Shown: positions 50,114-58,332, numbered from the stretch's first letter. The stretch is DNA of 64,000 nt from Streptomyces sp. NBC_01116 (GCF_041435495.1 NZ_CP108644.1:310001-374000); one strand, 5' to 3'. Notes: a model not told the origin generated them from the sequence alone. Program-made: numbers and translations.

Positions 50114-52183
50114 ATGAGTGAGCTGATCACCGCGGAACTGGTCGACCTCGATCTGTCCGCCACCACTAAGGACGCCGCCGCGAGGTCGCTCGCCGAGCGG
50201 ATGGCGGCCGCGCACCGCGTCACCGATCTCGACGGCTTCCTGGCCGACGTCGCCGCCCGCGAGGCGCAGATGCCGACCGGCCTCGACGGCGGCATCGGCA
50301 TCCCGCACTGCCGCAGCGAGCACGTGAGCGCCCCGACGCTGGCCTTCGGGCGCAGCGGTGCGGGCATCGACTTCGGGGCGGCCGACGGTCCGGCCGACCT
50401 GGTCTTCCTCATCGCGGCCCCTGCCGGGGCCGACGACGACCACCTCACCATCCTGTCGGGCCTGGCCCGCAGGCTGATGGACCCGGAGTTCACCGCCGCC
50501 CTGCGCGCCGGAACGGATCCGCGAGCGGTGGCAGCGCTGATCCGGGGCGAGGAGCCGACGGAGGAGAGCCAGGGGCGGGAACAGGCACAGGAGCAAGCGG
50601 CGACAGCCCCGGAGACGGAAGCCACCGGAGTCACCGGAGTCACCGGAGTCACCGGAGTCACCGGGAGCGTCCCCTTCCGGATCGTCGCCGTCACCTCCTG
50701 CCCCACCGGCATCGCCCACACCTACATGGCGGCCGAGTCCCTGGCCGCGGCGGGCCGCGCCGAGGGCGTCGAGGTGACCGTGGAGACGCAGGGTTCGGCC
50801 GGCTTCGAGAAGCTGGACCCCGCCGTCGTCGCCGCGGCGGACGCCGTGATCTGGGCGCACGACGTGGAGGTCCGGGAGAAGGCCCGCTTCCGAGGCAAGC
50901 CGCTGGTCGACGTCGGGGTCAAGGCGGGCATCAACCGGCCCGCCGAGCTGATCGCCGAGGCCCGCCGCAAAGCGGAGCGCGGGGAGATCGCCGCGCCCGA
51001 AACCGGCAGGGCAGCCGGCCCCGGGAACGAGGGTCCGGGCGGGGACGGGAACGGATCCGGTGAGGATCACGCGCACTTCGGCGTCCGGCTCCGTACGTAT
51101 CTGATGTCCGGCGTGAGCTACATGGTGCCGTTCGTCGCGGCGGGCGGGCTGCTGATCGCCCTGTCGTTCGCCATCGGCGGCTATGAGATAGCGGACGCCA
51201 AGTCGGTCGCCGACCACTTCGTCTGGGGCGAGGCGGACAGCTGGGCCGCGCTGCTCAACCAGATCGGCTCGGCGGCCTTCGGGTTCCTGGTGCCGGTGCT
51301 GGCCGGGTACATCGCGTACGGGATGGCGGACCGGCCGGCGCTGGTGCCCGGTTTCGTCGGCGGGGCCATCGCGCTCACGGTGAACGCCGGGTTCCTCGGA
51401 GGTCTGGTCGCCGGTCTGCTGGCCGGTGCGGTGGTCATGGCCATCCAGCGGGTCCCGGTCCACCCGACCCTGCGCGGCATCATGCCGGTCCTGGTGATCC
51501 CCCTGATCGCGTCGGCGGTCGTGGGATTCCTGATGTTCATCGTGGTCGGCAAGCCCATCGCCTCCTTGCAGAACGCGCTCACGGACTGGCTGAACGGTCT
51601 GTCGGGCTCCAACGCGGTGATCCTCGGCGTCGTCCTCGGGCTGATGATGTGCTTCGACATGGGCGGCCCGCTCAACAAGGTGGCGTACGCCTTCGCGGTC
51701 GGCGGTCTCGCCGACCCGACGCCGGGCAGCCTCAAGGTGATGGCCGCGGTCATGGCGGCCGGAATGGTGCCGCCGCTGGCGATGGCGCTGGCCACCACCG
51801 TACGCAGGAGGCTGTTCACGAAGACCGAGCGCGAGAACGGCCGGGCCGCCTGGGTGCTGGGCGCCTCGTTCATCACGGAGGGCGCGATCCCGTTCGCCGC
51901 CGCCGATCCGCTGCGGGTCATTCCGTCGGTGATGGCGGGCGGCGCGGTCACCGGCGCCCTGTCGATGGCCTTCGGCGCGGCCCTGCGCGCTCCGCACGGC
52001 GGCGTCTTCGTCGTCCCGCTGATCGGCGAGCCGTTCCTCTACCTGCTCGCCATCGCGGCCGGGACGCTGGTCGCGACCGCGCTCGTCGTCCTGCTCAAGG
52101 GCGCACGCGGGACGGCTCCGGCGGCGGCCGGGGATCCGGGGGCCGCGGGCTCCGACGACTCCCGGGTCACCGTCGCCGCCTGA
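50114..52183 (+). CDS. fruA: Fructose PTS enzyme II, EIIA-EIIB-EIIC fusion
   Basis: 689 residues. EIIA (1-150) with phospho-His in GGIGIPHCRSEH (about 65). A linker with four TGV repeats. EIIB (about 180-285) with phospho-Cys196 in VAVTSCPTGIAHTYMA. EIIC (about 320-670) with eight or more membrane segments and the fructose-family start YLMSGVSYMVPFVAAGGLLIALSFAIGG. Imports fructose as fructose-1-phosphate. The linker comes from four tandem ACCGGAGTC units. Confidence 0.95.
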   Translation: MSELITAELVDLDLSATTKDAAARSLAERMAAAHRVTDLDGFLADVAAREAQMPTGLDGGIGIPHCRSEHVSAPTLAFGRSGAGIDFGAADGPADLVFLIAAPAGADDDHLTILSGLARRLMDPEFTAALRAGTDPRAVAALIRGEEPTEESQGREQAQEQAATAPETEATGVTGVTGVTGVTGSVPFRIVAVTSCPTGIAHTYMAAESLAAAGRAEGVEVTVETQGSAGFEKLDPAVVAAADAVIWAHDVEVREKARFRGKPLVDVGVKAGINRPAELIAEARRKAERGEIAAPETGRAAGPGNEGPGGDGNGSGEDHAHFGVRLRTYLMSGVSYMVPFVAAGGLLIALSFAIGGYEIADAKSVADHFVWGEADSWAALLNQIGSAAFGFLVPVLAGYIAYGMADRPALVPGFVGGAIALTVNAGFLGGLVAGLLAGAVVMAIQRVPVHPTLRGIMPVLVIPLIASAVVGFLMFIVVGKPIASLQNALTDWLNGLSGSNAVILGVVLGLMMCFDMGGPLNKVAYAFAVGGLADPTPGSLKVMAAVMAAGMVPPLAMALATTVRRRLFTKTERENGRAAWVLGASFITEGAIPFAAADPLRVIPSVMAGGAVTGALSMAFGAALRAPHGGVFVVPLIGEPFLYLLAIAAGTLVATALVVLLKGARGTAPAAAGDPGAAGSDDSRVTVAA
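50624..50659 (+). repeat. Nine-base tandem repeat x4 in the fruA linker
   Basis: Four perfect ACCGGAGTC units (50624-50659), followed by a near-copy ACCGGGAGC, encode a repeating Thr-Gly-Val linker. In-frame, so copy-number change would alter linker length without a frameshift. Confidence 0.95.
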
Positions 52184-52229
52184 AATCCGCACACACGCCC
52201 CCCGACCATCCCTTTCCCAGGAGTGATCC

Positions 52230-52502
52230 ATGCACCAGCAGACCGTCGCCATAGCTTCCCGCAGCGGGCTCCACGCCCGTCCTGCGTCGCTGTTCGTCAA
52301 GGCCGCCGCCCGTCAGCCGGTCAAGGTGACCATCGCCCGTGAGGGCCGCGACCCGGTCGACGCGCGCAGCATGCTCGCGGTGCTGGCCCTGGCCGCCCCG
52401 CACGGGGAGACCGTGGTGCTCAGCGCAGAGGGCGACGGGGCGCGGGCGGCGGTCGAGGAGCTGGCCGAGCTGCTCGCGCGGGATCTCGACGCCGCGGTCT
52501 GA
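52230..52502 (+). CDS. ptsH: HPr phosphocarrier protein
   Basis: 90 residues. His15 in SRSGLHARPASLF is the phosphorylation site. The regulatory-serine region is DARSMLAVLALAA (Ser47). Passes phosphate from enzyme I to FruA. Follows fruA by 46 bases with AGGAG upstream. Enzyme I is not in the window. Confidence 0.95.
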   Translation: MHQQTVAIASRSGLHARPASLFVKAAARQPVKVTIAREGRDPVDARSMLAVLALAAPHGETVVLSAEGDGARAAVEELAELLARDLDAAV

Positions 52503-52563
52503 CCTCGGGTCTCTTCCTCCGATACGAACCGCCGATGGCTGCCGGGCCGTTAGGTTGGGAAAC

Positions 52564-52995
52564 GTGATCGAGACGTGGAACGCCGACGACCCGGCCGTCC
52601 TGGCCCTCCCCTCCGGACGGCTCGTACGCGGCCGGGGACTGCGCAAACCCTTGCCGACGGGCCCCGAACCGGACTTCGCCGTCTACCTCCTCGGGCGCAC
52701 CCCGCCCCCGGTCGCCTGGGAGTCGCGGTGGCTGCGGTGGCCGGACTTCCGGCTCCCGGCGGACCGGGCGGCGGCACGGGAACTCCTCCAGGAGGTGTGG
52801 GAGCGGTCCGCCGGGACGCGGGTCGAGGTGGCCTGCGGCGGTGGGATGGGCCGCACCGGGACGGCACTGGCCTGCCTGGCCGTCCTGGACGGGGTCCCCG
52901 CCGACGAGGCGGTGGCGTTCGTGCGCGGCGGCTACCACCCGCGGGCGGTGGAGACGCCCTGGCAGCGCCGCTACGTACGGACCTTCGCGCACTAG
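52564..52995 (+). CDS. Protein-tyrosine-phosphatase-like protein
   Basis: 143 residues. The CX5R loop is VACGGGMGRTGTAL, with nucleophile Cys91 and phosphate-binding Arg97. The candidate general acid is in WLRWPDFRLP. This is the dual-specificity/tyrosine-phosphatase signature. The GTG at 52564 lies 7 bases after TAGGTT (52551-52556), so a leaderless transcript is likely. Sits beside the PTS genes; a regulatory link is possible but unproven. Confidence 0.85.
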   Translation: MIETWNADDPAVLALPSGRLVRGRGLRKPLPTGPEPDFAVYLLGRTPPPVAWESRWLRWPDFRLPADRAAARELLQEVWERSAGTRVEVACGGGMGRTGTALACLAVLDGVPADEAVAFVRGGYHPRAVETPWQRRYVRTFAH

Positions 52996-53009
52996 GTGTA
53001 TTGATCACG

Positions 53010-53024
53010 AGCGTTGTTAACGCT
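53010..53024. repeat. Inverted repeat in phosphatase-lepB gap
   Basis: AGCGTT GTT AACGCT, a perfect 6-bp dyad, within A/T-richer sequence that also has TTGATCA (53001-53007) and TTGATCAT (53033-53040). It may be the convergent terminator or a remnant of something inserted. No IS was identified. Confidence 0.4.
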
Positions 53025-53093
53025 GGTCAGGCTTGATCATGACGAAGACCTCCGGTGTGGTGGAGGTGTCTACGCTGCACCGCACACGGGGGC

Positions 53094-53816
53094 CTAGCGA
53101 GCGGCGGGGCCCCGGGGCTTGTCGGGCACACTGTCGAAGGTGCCCGGTACCGGCAGGGTGCTCCAGCGGCCGACCGGCCAGGCGATGACGACGGCCCGAC
53201 CGACGACCTCGTCGACCGGGACCATCCCCTGGTTCGGGTCGTCCTGGTGGTAGCGGGAGTCCGCGGAGGCCTGGCGGTGGTCCCCCATCACCCAGATCCT
53301 GCCCTCGGGCACGGTGACCTTGAACCGGCCGCCGTCCTCGTCGTCGCTGCAGGGGGTGTTGCCGGGGAAGACGTACGGCTCGTCCAGGGCGGTGCCGTTG
53401 ACCTTCACCGGCCCGTCGCCCTCACACTCCACGGTGTCGCCTCCGACGCCGATGACCCGCTTGATGAGGTCCTTCTCCTCGGCGGAGGGCATCACGCCGA
53501 CGAAGCTGAGCACCTTCTGCACGGTGTTGGGCGGGTCCACGGGCACGCCCGCGAGCCAGTCCGACGGGTCGTGGAAGACGACCACCTCACCGCGCTCCGG
53601 TTCCGACCCGAACCACGGGGTCAGCTTGTCGACGAGGACCCGGTCGCCCCGCTGGAGGGTGTTCTGCATGGAGTCCGAGGGGATGGAGAAGGCCTGCACC
53701 AGGAACGTCTTGATGAGGAGCGCCAGCACCAGGGCGACGCCGACGAGGATCGGCAGCTCCACCCAGAACGGCCGGTTCTTCCGCGTCCTCGACCGCCGTG
53801 CTCCCGCTCGCCCCAT
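53094..53816 (-). CDS. lepB: Type I signal peptidase
   Basis: 240 residues. One N-terminal membrane helix (about 19-40). Catalytic serine in FSIPSDSMQNTL (Ser49), box C RGDRVLVDKL, and catalytic Lys in KDLIKRVIGVGGD. Later boxes VPEGRIWVMGDHRQASADSR. Removes signal peptides on the outer face of the membrane. ATG 53816 has GAGGAG 7 bases upstream; the frame extends to 53879 without support. Confidence 0.93.
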   Translation of the reverse strand: MGRAGARRSRTRKNRPFWVELPILVGVALVLALLIKTFLVQAFSIPSDSMQNTLQRGDRVLVDKLTPWFGSEPERGEVVVFHDPSDWLAGVPVDPPNTVQKVLSFVGVMPSAEEKDLIKRVIGVGGDTVECEGDGPVKVNGTALDEPYVFPGNTPCSDDEDGGRFKVTVPEGRIWVMGDHRQASADSRYHQDDPNQGMVPVDEVVGRAVVIAWPVGRWSTLPVPGTFDSVPDKPRGPAAR

Positions 53817-53924
53817 TGGACCGCTCCTCGCCCCGTGTACCGCCCGCCCGTGCCTGGGGGAACGGGTCCGGTGATCCACTCTATGGGGCGTGGTGAGCGG
53901 AGAGGGACGCCAGGGGCCGTCCGG

Positions 53925-54215
53925 TCAGGGGGGACCCGCGCCGACCGGAGGGACGGTCGCCCCCTCACCGGCGCGGACGGCCTCGACCACGCTCTGGTGG
54001 AAGGTGCGGCTCTCCTCCTCGGAGGGGCACGGCACGGGGCTGCCGGTCAGGGTGAACCAGTCCGACGAGCCGCTGTACTGCACGGCCACCGACGCCAGTC
54101 CGTCGGACCAGGTCGTATGGACCGTGAGATCGCCGCTCAGGATGCCCGCTTCTTCGGTGCGCACTCCGCCGGTTCCCGCGAAGACCCCGCTGGTCGTCCA
54201 AGATGCCCAGCTCAT
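53925..54215 (-). CDS. Small hypothetical protein (96 aa)
   Basis: 96 residues: begins MSWASWTTSGVFAGTGGVRTEE and contains LTVHTTWSDGLASVAVQYSGSSDWFTLTGSPV. It looks like a beta-rich single domain found in streptomycetes. I do not recognise a characterised family. ATG 54215 with AAAGGTGA upstream. No membrane segment. Confidence 0.7.
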   Translation of the reverse strand: MSWASWTTSGVFAGTGGVRTEEAGILSGDLTVHTTWSDGLASVAVQYSGSSDWFTLTGSPVPCPSEEESRTFHQSVVEAVRAGEGATVPPVGAGPP

Positions 54216-54338
54216 GACGGTCACCTTTCGGACGATGGCAAGCCTGTCCAGCCGACTTCTTTCGAGTATGGCACCGCCGGTAGGAGTACGCACGGGTGTG
54301 CGACAGCCCGGTTCCGCCGCCGGTCCCTCCACCGGTCC

Positions 54339-54848
54339 TCAGGCGCGTTCCAGCATCCCTCGGACGAAGGCGGCCTGGCCCGCGTGCTGGAGGTCCTCGG
54401 CGATGACGCTGATCAGCCGGACCCCGAGCGTCACCGGGGGTGACCAGCCCTCGTCGACGATCCGGTCCAGCGCGTGGCCCTCCAGTCCCGCGACGAAGTC
54501 CAGGGTCCGCTCGTGCACGGCGTCGAAGTAGCCGAGGAGGGGTCCGGCGGAGTCCACGCGGACGGCGGCGACCTCGTCGGCACGGTGTCCGTAGCCCGTC
54601 GCCGTCTCCTCGAACGGGAGCGCGAAGGTGTTCGCCCAGCCTTCGGTGAGCCAGATCTGTCCGGTTCCGGTGACGTCGGCGATGTGGTCGTCCTGGACGC
54701 GGGTGAGGTGCCAGACCAGCCAGGAGATGGAGTTCGCCCCCGCGTCGACGCGGGCGTTGAGGTCGTCGGGTGTGAGTCCTTCGACCGCCGCGTGGACCGC
54801 TTCCGCGACCCGGTCGAACGCTTCGGCCAGCATGCCTGCGGTGTTCAT
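54339..54848 (-). CDS. DinB/mycothiol-transferase-like protein
   Basis: 169 residues. Starts LAEAFDRVAEAVHAAVEGLTPDDL, with the metal histidines in SISWLVWHLTRVQDDHIADV and VIAEDLQHAGQAAFVRGML, the pattern of the DUF664/mycothiol S-transferase branch. Probably conjugates mycothiol to electrophiles. Divergent from the DUF1801 gene. Confidence 0.88.
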   Translation of the reverse strand: MNTAGMLAEAFDRVAEAVHAAVEGLTPDDLNARVDAGANSISWLVWHLTRVQDDHIADVTGTGQIWLTEGWANTFALPFEETATGYGHRADEVAAVRVDSAGPLLGYFDAVHERTLDFVAGLEGHALDRIVDEGWSPPVTLGVRLISVIAEDLQHAGQAAFVRGMLERA

Positions 54849-54895
54849 CCGTCCACCATCGCCCCGGGGCCCTCGGCTCCCGGGCGCGACACACC

Positions 54896-55267
54896 GTGGC
54901 CCGCCGGGCCGCGCTCACGGCGCTGCGCGCGCTGTGCCGGGAGGAGCTGACGGGGTTCGGCGAGGTGATGGCGTACGGCATGCCCGCCTACGAGCGGGAC
55001 GGGACGGGCGAGATCGCCTTCGCCGACCAGAAGCAGTACATCTCGTTCTACCTGATGCGTACGGACGTACGCGACGCGTTCACGGACCGGCTGGCCTCCC
55101 ACGATATGGGCAAGGGCTGCCTGCGCTTCCGCGACCCGGGGAGGATCGACTTCGCACTCGTCCGCGATCTGCTGCGGGCGACGGCGGCGGCCCGCGGACG
55201 CGGGGGCGTCGCGGCCCGGGCGGCCCTCAGCGCAGGCCGTGCAGCCAGTCGGTCAGCAGGCGGTTGA
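54896..55267 (+). CDS. DUF1801 (YdhG-like) protein, possibly N-terminally shortened
   Basis: 123 residues from a GTG. LTALRALCREELTGFGEVMAYGMPAYERDGTGEIAFADQKQYISFYLM and GKGCLRFRDPGRIDFALVRDLL are the DUF1801 core. Family members usually have about 15 more residues at the N-terminus. No other start lies upstream in frame before the divergent gene, so the gene may be trimmed or use this GTG. The tail overlaps the epoxide hydrolase end by about 40 bases. Confidence 0.75.
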   Translation: MARRAALTALRALCREELTGFGEVMAYGMPAYERDGTGEIAFADQKQYISFYLMRTDVRDAFTDRLASHDMGKGCLRFRDPGRIDFALVRDLLRATAAARGRGGVAARAALSAGRAASRSAGG

Positions 55268-56255
55268 CCTCGTCGGGGCGTTCCTGCTGGATCCAGTGGC
55301 CGCAGCCTTCGAGGATGTGGGCGGCGGACAGACCGGGGAGGGTCCGCGGGTAGGCGTCGATGGCGTCGGACATCCAGGTGGTGGAGGCGTCCAGGGCGCC
55401 GCCGATGAAGATCGAGGGCTGGGTGACGGGTGTTCCGTCCCAGGCGGCGAGGTCCTCCCAGTCCCGGTCGACGTTGCGGTAGCGGTTGAGCGCGCCGGTC
55501 AGTCCGGTGCGCTCGAACTCCTCGGCGTAGACGTCGAGGTCCCGTTCGTCGAGCCAGCCGGGGAGCAGGCCGGTGGGGAACCGGTCGGCCATCCGCCCAC
55601 CAGTGGGCACGAAGAAGAGCCTGCCGTGGTCGGCGGGGGCGAGCGTGCCTCCGGTCAGACCCGCGTAGAAGCCGGCGAGCCAGCCGCGTACGTCGGGCTC
55701 GATCTCCGCCTCGGCGCGGCCGGGGGTCTGGAAGTAGCTGACGTAGAACTCCTCCTCGCCCCCGATGCCCGCGAAGCCGTCGGTGGGGCGGGGGCCTCCC
55801 CGGGGCGCGTACGGGACGCTCAGCAGCGCGACCGACGTGAAGACGTCCGGCCTGAGCAGGGCGCTGTTCGCGGCGATGGGCGAGCCCCAGTCGTGTCCGA
55901 CGACCGTGGCGGTCTCCTCGCCGAGGGCGTGGACGACGGCGGTGTTGTCGGCGACGTGGGCGAGCATGCGGTAGGCGTCGACGGCGGCGGGGGCGAAGGA
56001 GCGTCCGTAGCCGCGTACGTCGACGGCGACGGCCCGGTATCCGGCGGCCGCCAGGGCGGGGAGCTGGTGGCGCCAGGAGTACCAGGACTCGGGGAAGCCG
56101 TGGACGAGGAGCACGAGGGGGCCCGTGCCCTGTTCGACGCAGTGGATCCGGCCGCCGGGGACGTCGACCGTCCGGTGCGTCGCGCCGGGCAGGAGGATGG
56201 AGGGGCGGGCGGCCCGGTCTGCGGACGGCGTGGGTACGGGGGCGGGCTCCGGCAT
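55227..56255 (-). CDS. Epoxide hydrolase-type alpha/beta hydrolase
   Basis: 342 residues. Oxyanion motif HGFPESWYSWRHQL, Asp nucleophile in VVGHDWGSPIAANSA, and late histidine in EGCGHWIQQERPDEVN: the soluble epoxide hydrolase pattern. GAGGAGG 5 bases before ATG 56255. A palindrome near its -10 box suggests regulation. Convergent with the DUF1801 gene. Confidence 0.9.
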   Translation of the reverse strand: MPEPAPVPTPSADRAARPSILLPGATHRTVDVPGGRIHCVEQGTGPLVLLVHGFPESWYSWRHQLPALAAAGYRAVAVDVRGYGRSFAPAAVDAYRMLAHVADNTAVVHALGEETATVVGHDWGSPIAANSALLRPDVFTSVALLSVPYAPRGGPRPTDGFAGIGGEEEFYVSYFQTPGRAEAEIEPDVRGWLAGFYAGLTGGTLAPADHGRLFFVPTGGRMADRFPTGLLPGWLDERDLDVYAEEFERTGLTGALNRYRNVDRDWEDLAAWDGTPVTQPSIFIGGALDASTTWMSDAIDAYPRTLPGLSAAHILEGCGHWIQQERPDEVNRLLTDWLHGLR

Positions 56256-56369
56256 GGATCCTCCTCGGGCGCCCCGTGCGGGCGGGGCGGTCGTGACGCT
56301 TCGACGGGCGGCCGGGCAGGAGCCCTGCCGCCCGCTCACGATCATTCGGCCGGTACGACCGCACGGACA

Positions 56370-56392
56370 AGGATATTTGCCGTTCCGGCAAA
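56370..56392 (-). promoter_or_regulatory. Promoter and palindromic operator of the epoxide hydrolase
   Basis: TTTGCCG TTC CGGCAAA (56376-56392) is a perfect 7-bp inverted repeat. It abuts a minus-strand -10 candidate TATCCT (plus-strand 56370-56375). Placement in the -10/-35 spacer about 120 bases upstream of the gene suits a repressor site. Confidence 0.6.
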
Positions 56393-56413
56393 ACAATGGG
56401 GCGGGGATCGGCT

Positions 56414-56635
56414 TCAGACGAGCAGGCTCAGCAGGTGGGCGCAGGCGGCGGCCTCGTCCGGGTGTTGGGCGAGGACTTCGTAGGCGCCGCGCTCGAACGC
56501 CCCGGTCTCCCAGCAACCGCCCTCGCCCCGCCGGACGAAGAGGAAGTCCGGCGGGGTGGGAGCGGGCTCGTGGACACCTTCGATCCGGTAGTAGCCGCCG
56601 GGGATCCGCGCCTCGACGTCAGCCGTCCTGATTGA
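56414..56635 (-). pseudogene. Gene fragment, C-terminal end of an unrecognised protein
   Basis: An open frame with good protein character: GGYYRIEGVHEPAPTPPDF, LFVRRGEGGCWETGAFERG, AYEVLAQHPDEAAACAHLL, ending at a stop (56414-56416). It has no start codon before an in-frame stop at 56636-56638, so only the end of a gene remains. Family not recognised. Confidence 0.6.
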
Positions 56636-56661
56636 TCATCAGTGCCCGAGGGGACTTCTGA

Positions 56662-56841
56662 ATGAACCGCATGCGTACCGTACTGGCCGCGCTCGGCATC
56701 ACCGCCGGGCTCGACTACCCGAGGCTTCCGCGCCATGCCGCTTTCCGGCCACCGCGAACAGCACCGCGCCCCGGCCGCGACGATGCGCGACCGGGGCGTG
56801 GTGGACGGAGGGCCGTGGAGCCCGACCGACGCGGCGCCTAG
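56662..56841 (+). pseudogene. Probable truncated secreted-protein start
   Basis: ATG 56662 has GAGGGG upstream and encodes MNRMRTVLAALGITAGL, a signal-peptide-like start. After about residue 19 it turns into Arg/Pro-rich nonsense, because the frame runs through the LPMO terminator hairpin. Likely the broken 5' end of an exported-protein gene. Confidence 0.4.
56767..56798 (-). terminator. Terminator of the LPMO gene
   Basis: CGCCCCGG (56767-56774) pairs with CCGGGGCG (56791-56798), extended by CGCG inside on both sides. About 40 bases past the LPMO stop. Confidence 0.65.
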
Positions 56842-57353
56842 CTGACGTTGACGTCGATGCAGGCGTAGAAGGCGTTCGGGGTGTCCGCGACGTTCCAGAC
56901 GGCGAGGACCTTCTGCTTGCCGGTCTTGTTGCCGAAGTCGACCTGGTGGGTCACGGTCGCGCCGGGTTGCGCGCCGCCGTCGTCGAATTCGGCGATCTTC
57001 TGGCCGCCGACGAAGTACTGCCAGGTGCTGGTCGAGTGGCGTGCGGTGAGCTTCCACTGGAACTGCTGGGAACGGTTCACCGGGGTGACCGACCAGCCCT
57101 TGGAGTCGTCGTCCAGCTCGGCGAAGCCGCTGTTTCCGCCGCTGCAGCTGGTGAGCCCCTTGGGGCCCTCGACGCTCTGCGGTTCGTACGTGATCGCACC
57201 ACAGCTGACCGTGCCCGCGGCACACTGCGCCTGCCTGCTCGGCGGGTTGGAGATGTAGCCGTGGGCACTGGCGGAGCTCGCCGGGAGGCTCAGGGCGAGG
57301 ACCGGGGCGAGCATGGCGCCGACGGCGAGAGCGGTCTTCCTCTTCGTGTGCAT
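56838..57353 (-). CDS. AA10 lytic polysaccharide monooxygenase (chitin-active type)
   Basis: 171 residues. Signal peptide 1-30 ending SASA, so the mature protein starts with His31 (HGYISNPPSRQAQC), the amino-terminal copper ligand. The second copper ligand is His106 in LTARHSTST. Single small catalytic domain without a separate binding module, like the small chitin-active AA10 enzymes. Cuts crystalline chitin oxidatively outside the cell. A DasR-type site overlaps the promoter, which fits control by amino-sugar supply. Confidence 0.93.
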   Translation of the reverse strand: MHTKRKTALAVGAMLAPVLALSLPASSASAHGYISNPPSRQAQCAAGTVSCGAITYEPQSVEGPKGLTSCSGGNSGFAELDDDSKGWSVTPVNRSQQFQWKLTARHSTSTWQYFVGGQKIAEFDDGGAQPGATVTHQVDFGNKTGKQKVLAVWNVADTPNAFYACIDVNVS

Positions 57354-57508
57354 GCTTCTCCTTCACAGAGACCGCACCGCGCGGTGGCGGGCCGTGGGGG
57401 GCCCGGCTTCGACGGCGAGGCCTCGCGAGTGTGGGGCCAACGAGGCGCGAAGGGCTGCAAGTCCCTTACCGGACAAGCCTGATGCCAGGTGTCCGGAAAG
57501 GCCTTGCA

Positions 57509-57546
57509 CTTGGACTAGACCATACCCACGGACGCGTTCACGTCAA
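57509..57546 (-). promoter_or_regulatory. LPMO promoter with DasR-type dre site
   Basis: Minus-strand -35 TTGACG (plus 57541-57546) and -10 TATGGT (57519-57524) are 16 bases apart. TGGACTAGACCA (57511-57522) matches the DasR consensus TGGTCTAGACCA at 11 of 12 positions and overlaps the -10. DasR represses chitin genes until glucosamine-6-phosphate rises. Confidence 0.75.
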
Positions 57547-57627
57547 GGGCGATGAGGGGAGGGCGGCCCGCCGCTCCGAGCCGCGCGGGCGGCACGCGCA
57601 TCCCGCGCGGCCGCCCGTGCGACGCGA

Positions 57628-58332
57628 TCATCCCTGGTCGTCGACGTATCGGACCGTGACGCGCTCGAAGCCGAGGGAGCCGAGCAGTCCCTTCAGCATG
57701 TCGGCGGTGTTCTTCTCCGCGCGGGCGGTCAGTTCGCTCTCCTTCGCCGCTTCCGAGATGTGGTGGACGGCGAGCTTGTTGACCGCCTGCTCACTGCCGG
57801 GATTGTCGGAGAAGAGGTCGCCCAGCCGGTCGAGGAGACCGCGCTGTTTGGACACCGCGTAGGACCGGTCGGGATCGAGGGCCGGCTTGCCCAGCACCGC
57901 GTGCGGCAGGCGGAGTTCGGCGGTGGTGCGGTCCTCGTTCACCACGACGCCGCTCCCGGTGACCTTGCCCAGGTCGACGGAGGCGCCGACCGTGCCCGCA
58001 CCGACGAACAGGGTGCGGGTGCCGCGCAGGGCGTCGGGGACGAACTTCGCGTCCTTCTCCAGATCGACGACGACCTGGAAGTTGCCCGAGGCGGCCTCGT
58101 ACGCGCTCATGTCCTGGATCGACTTGAGCACGGCGGGGCCCGAACGGTCGTGGGTCTCCTCGCCGAAGAGGTCGTCGAGTCCCGGCAGCAGGCTGAGCCG
58201 GCTGCCTGCGAACAGCAGGACCAGCACGGCCGCGGCGGCCCCGAGGACCATCGGCCACCTACGGGAGCGGCGGGTGTCGCGCTTGCTGTCGCCGTGCGGC
58301 GCGGGCTCTGTGGTTACGTCGCTGGACGTCAT
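57628..58332 (-). CDS. DUF4230 membrane-anchored protein
   Basis: 234 residues. Cytoplasmic basic tail, one membrane helix (about 27-45, WPMVLGAAAAVLVLLFAG), then an extracytoplasmic DUF4230 domain (VLKSIQDMSAYEAASGNFQVVVDLEKDAKFVP, FVGAGTVGASVDLGKV, AVSKQRGLLDRLGDLF). Function of the family unknown. ATG 58332. Confidence 0.85.
   Translation of the reverse strand: MTSSDVTTEPAPHGDSKRDTRRSRRWPMVLGAAAAVLVLLFAGSRLSLLPGLDDLFGEETHDRSGPAVLKSIQDMSAYEAASGNFQVVVDLEKDAKFVPDALRGTRTLFVGAGTVGASVDLGKVTGSGVVVNEDRTTAELRLPHAVLGKPALDPDRSYAVSKQRGLLDRLGDLFSDNPGSEQAVNKLAVHHISEAAKESELTARAEKNTADMLKGLLGSLGFERVTVRYVDDQG

Noticed and set aside
48281-52300. A 1339-codon open frame on the minus strand across fruR, fruK and fruA
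   Set aside because: It is the antisense shadow of high-GC coding sequence. The plus-strand products are unmistakable PTS proteins and the antisense product is low-complexity.
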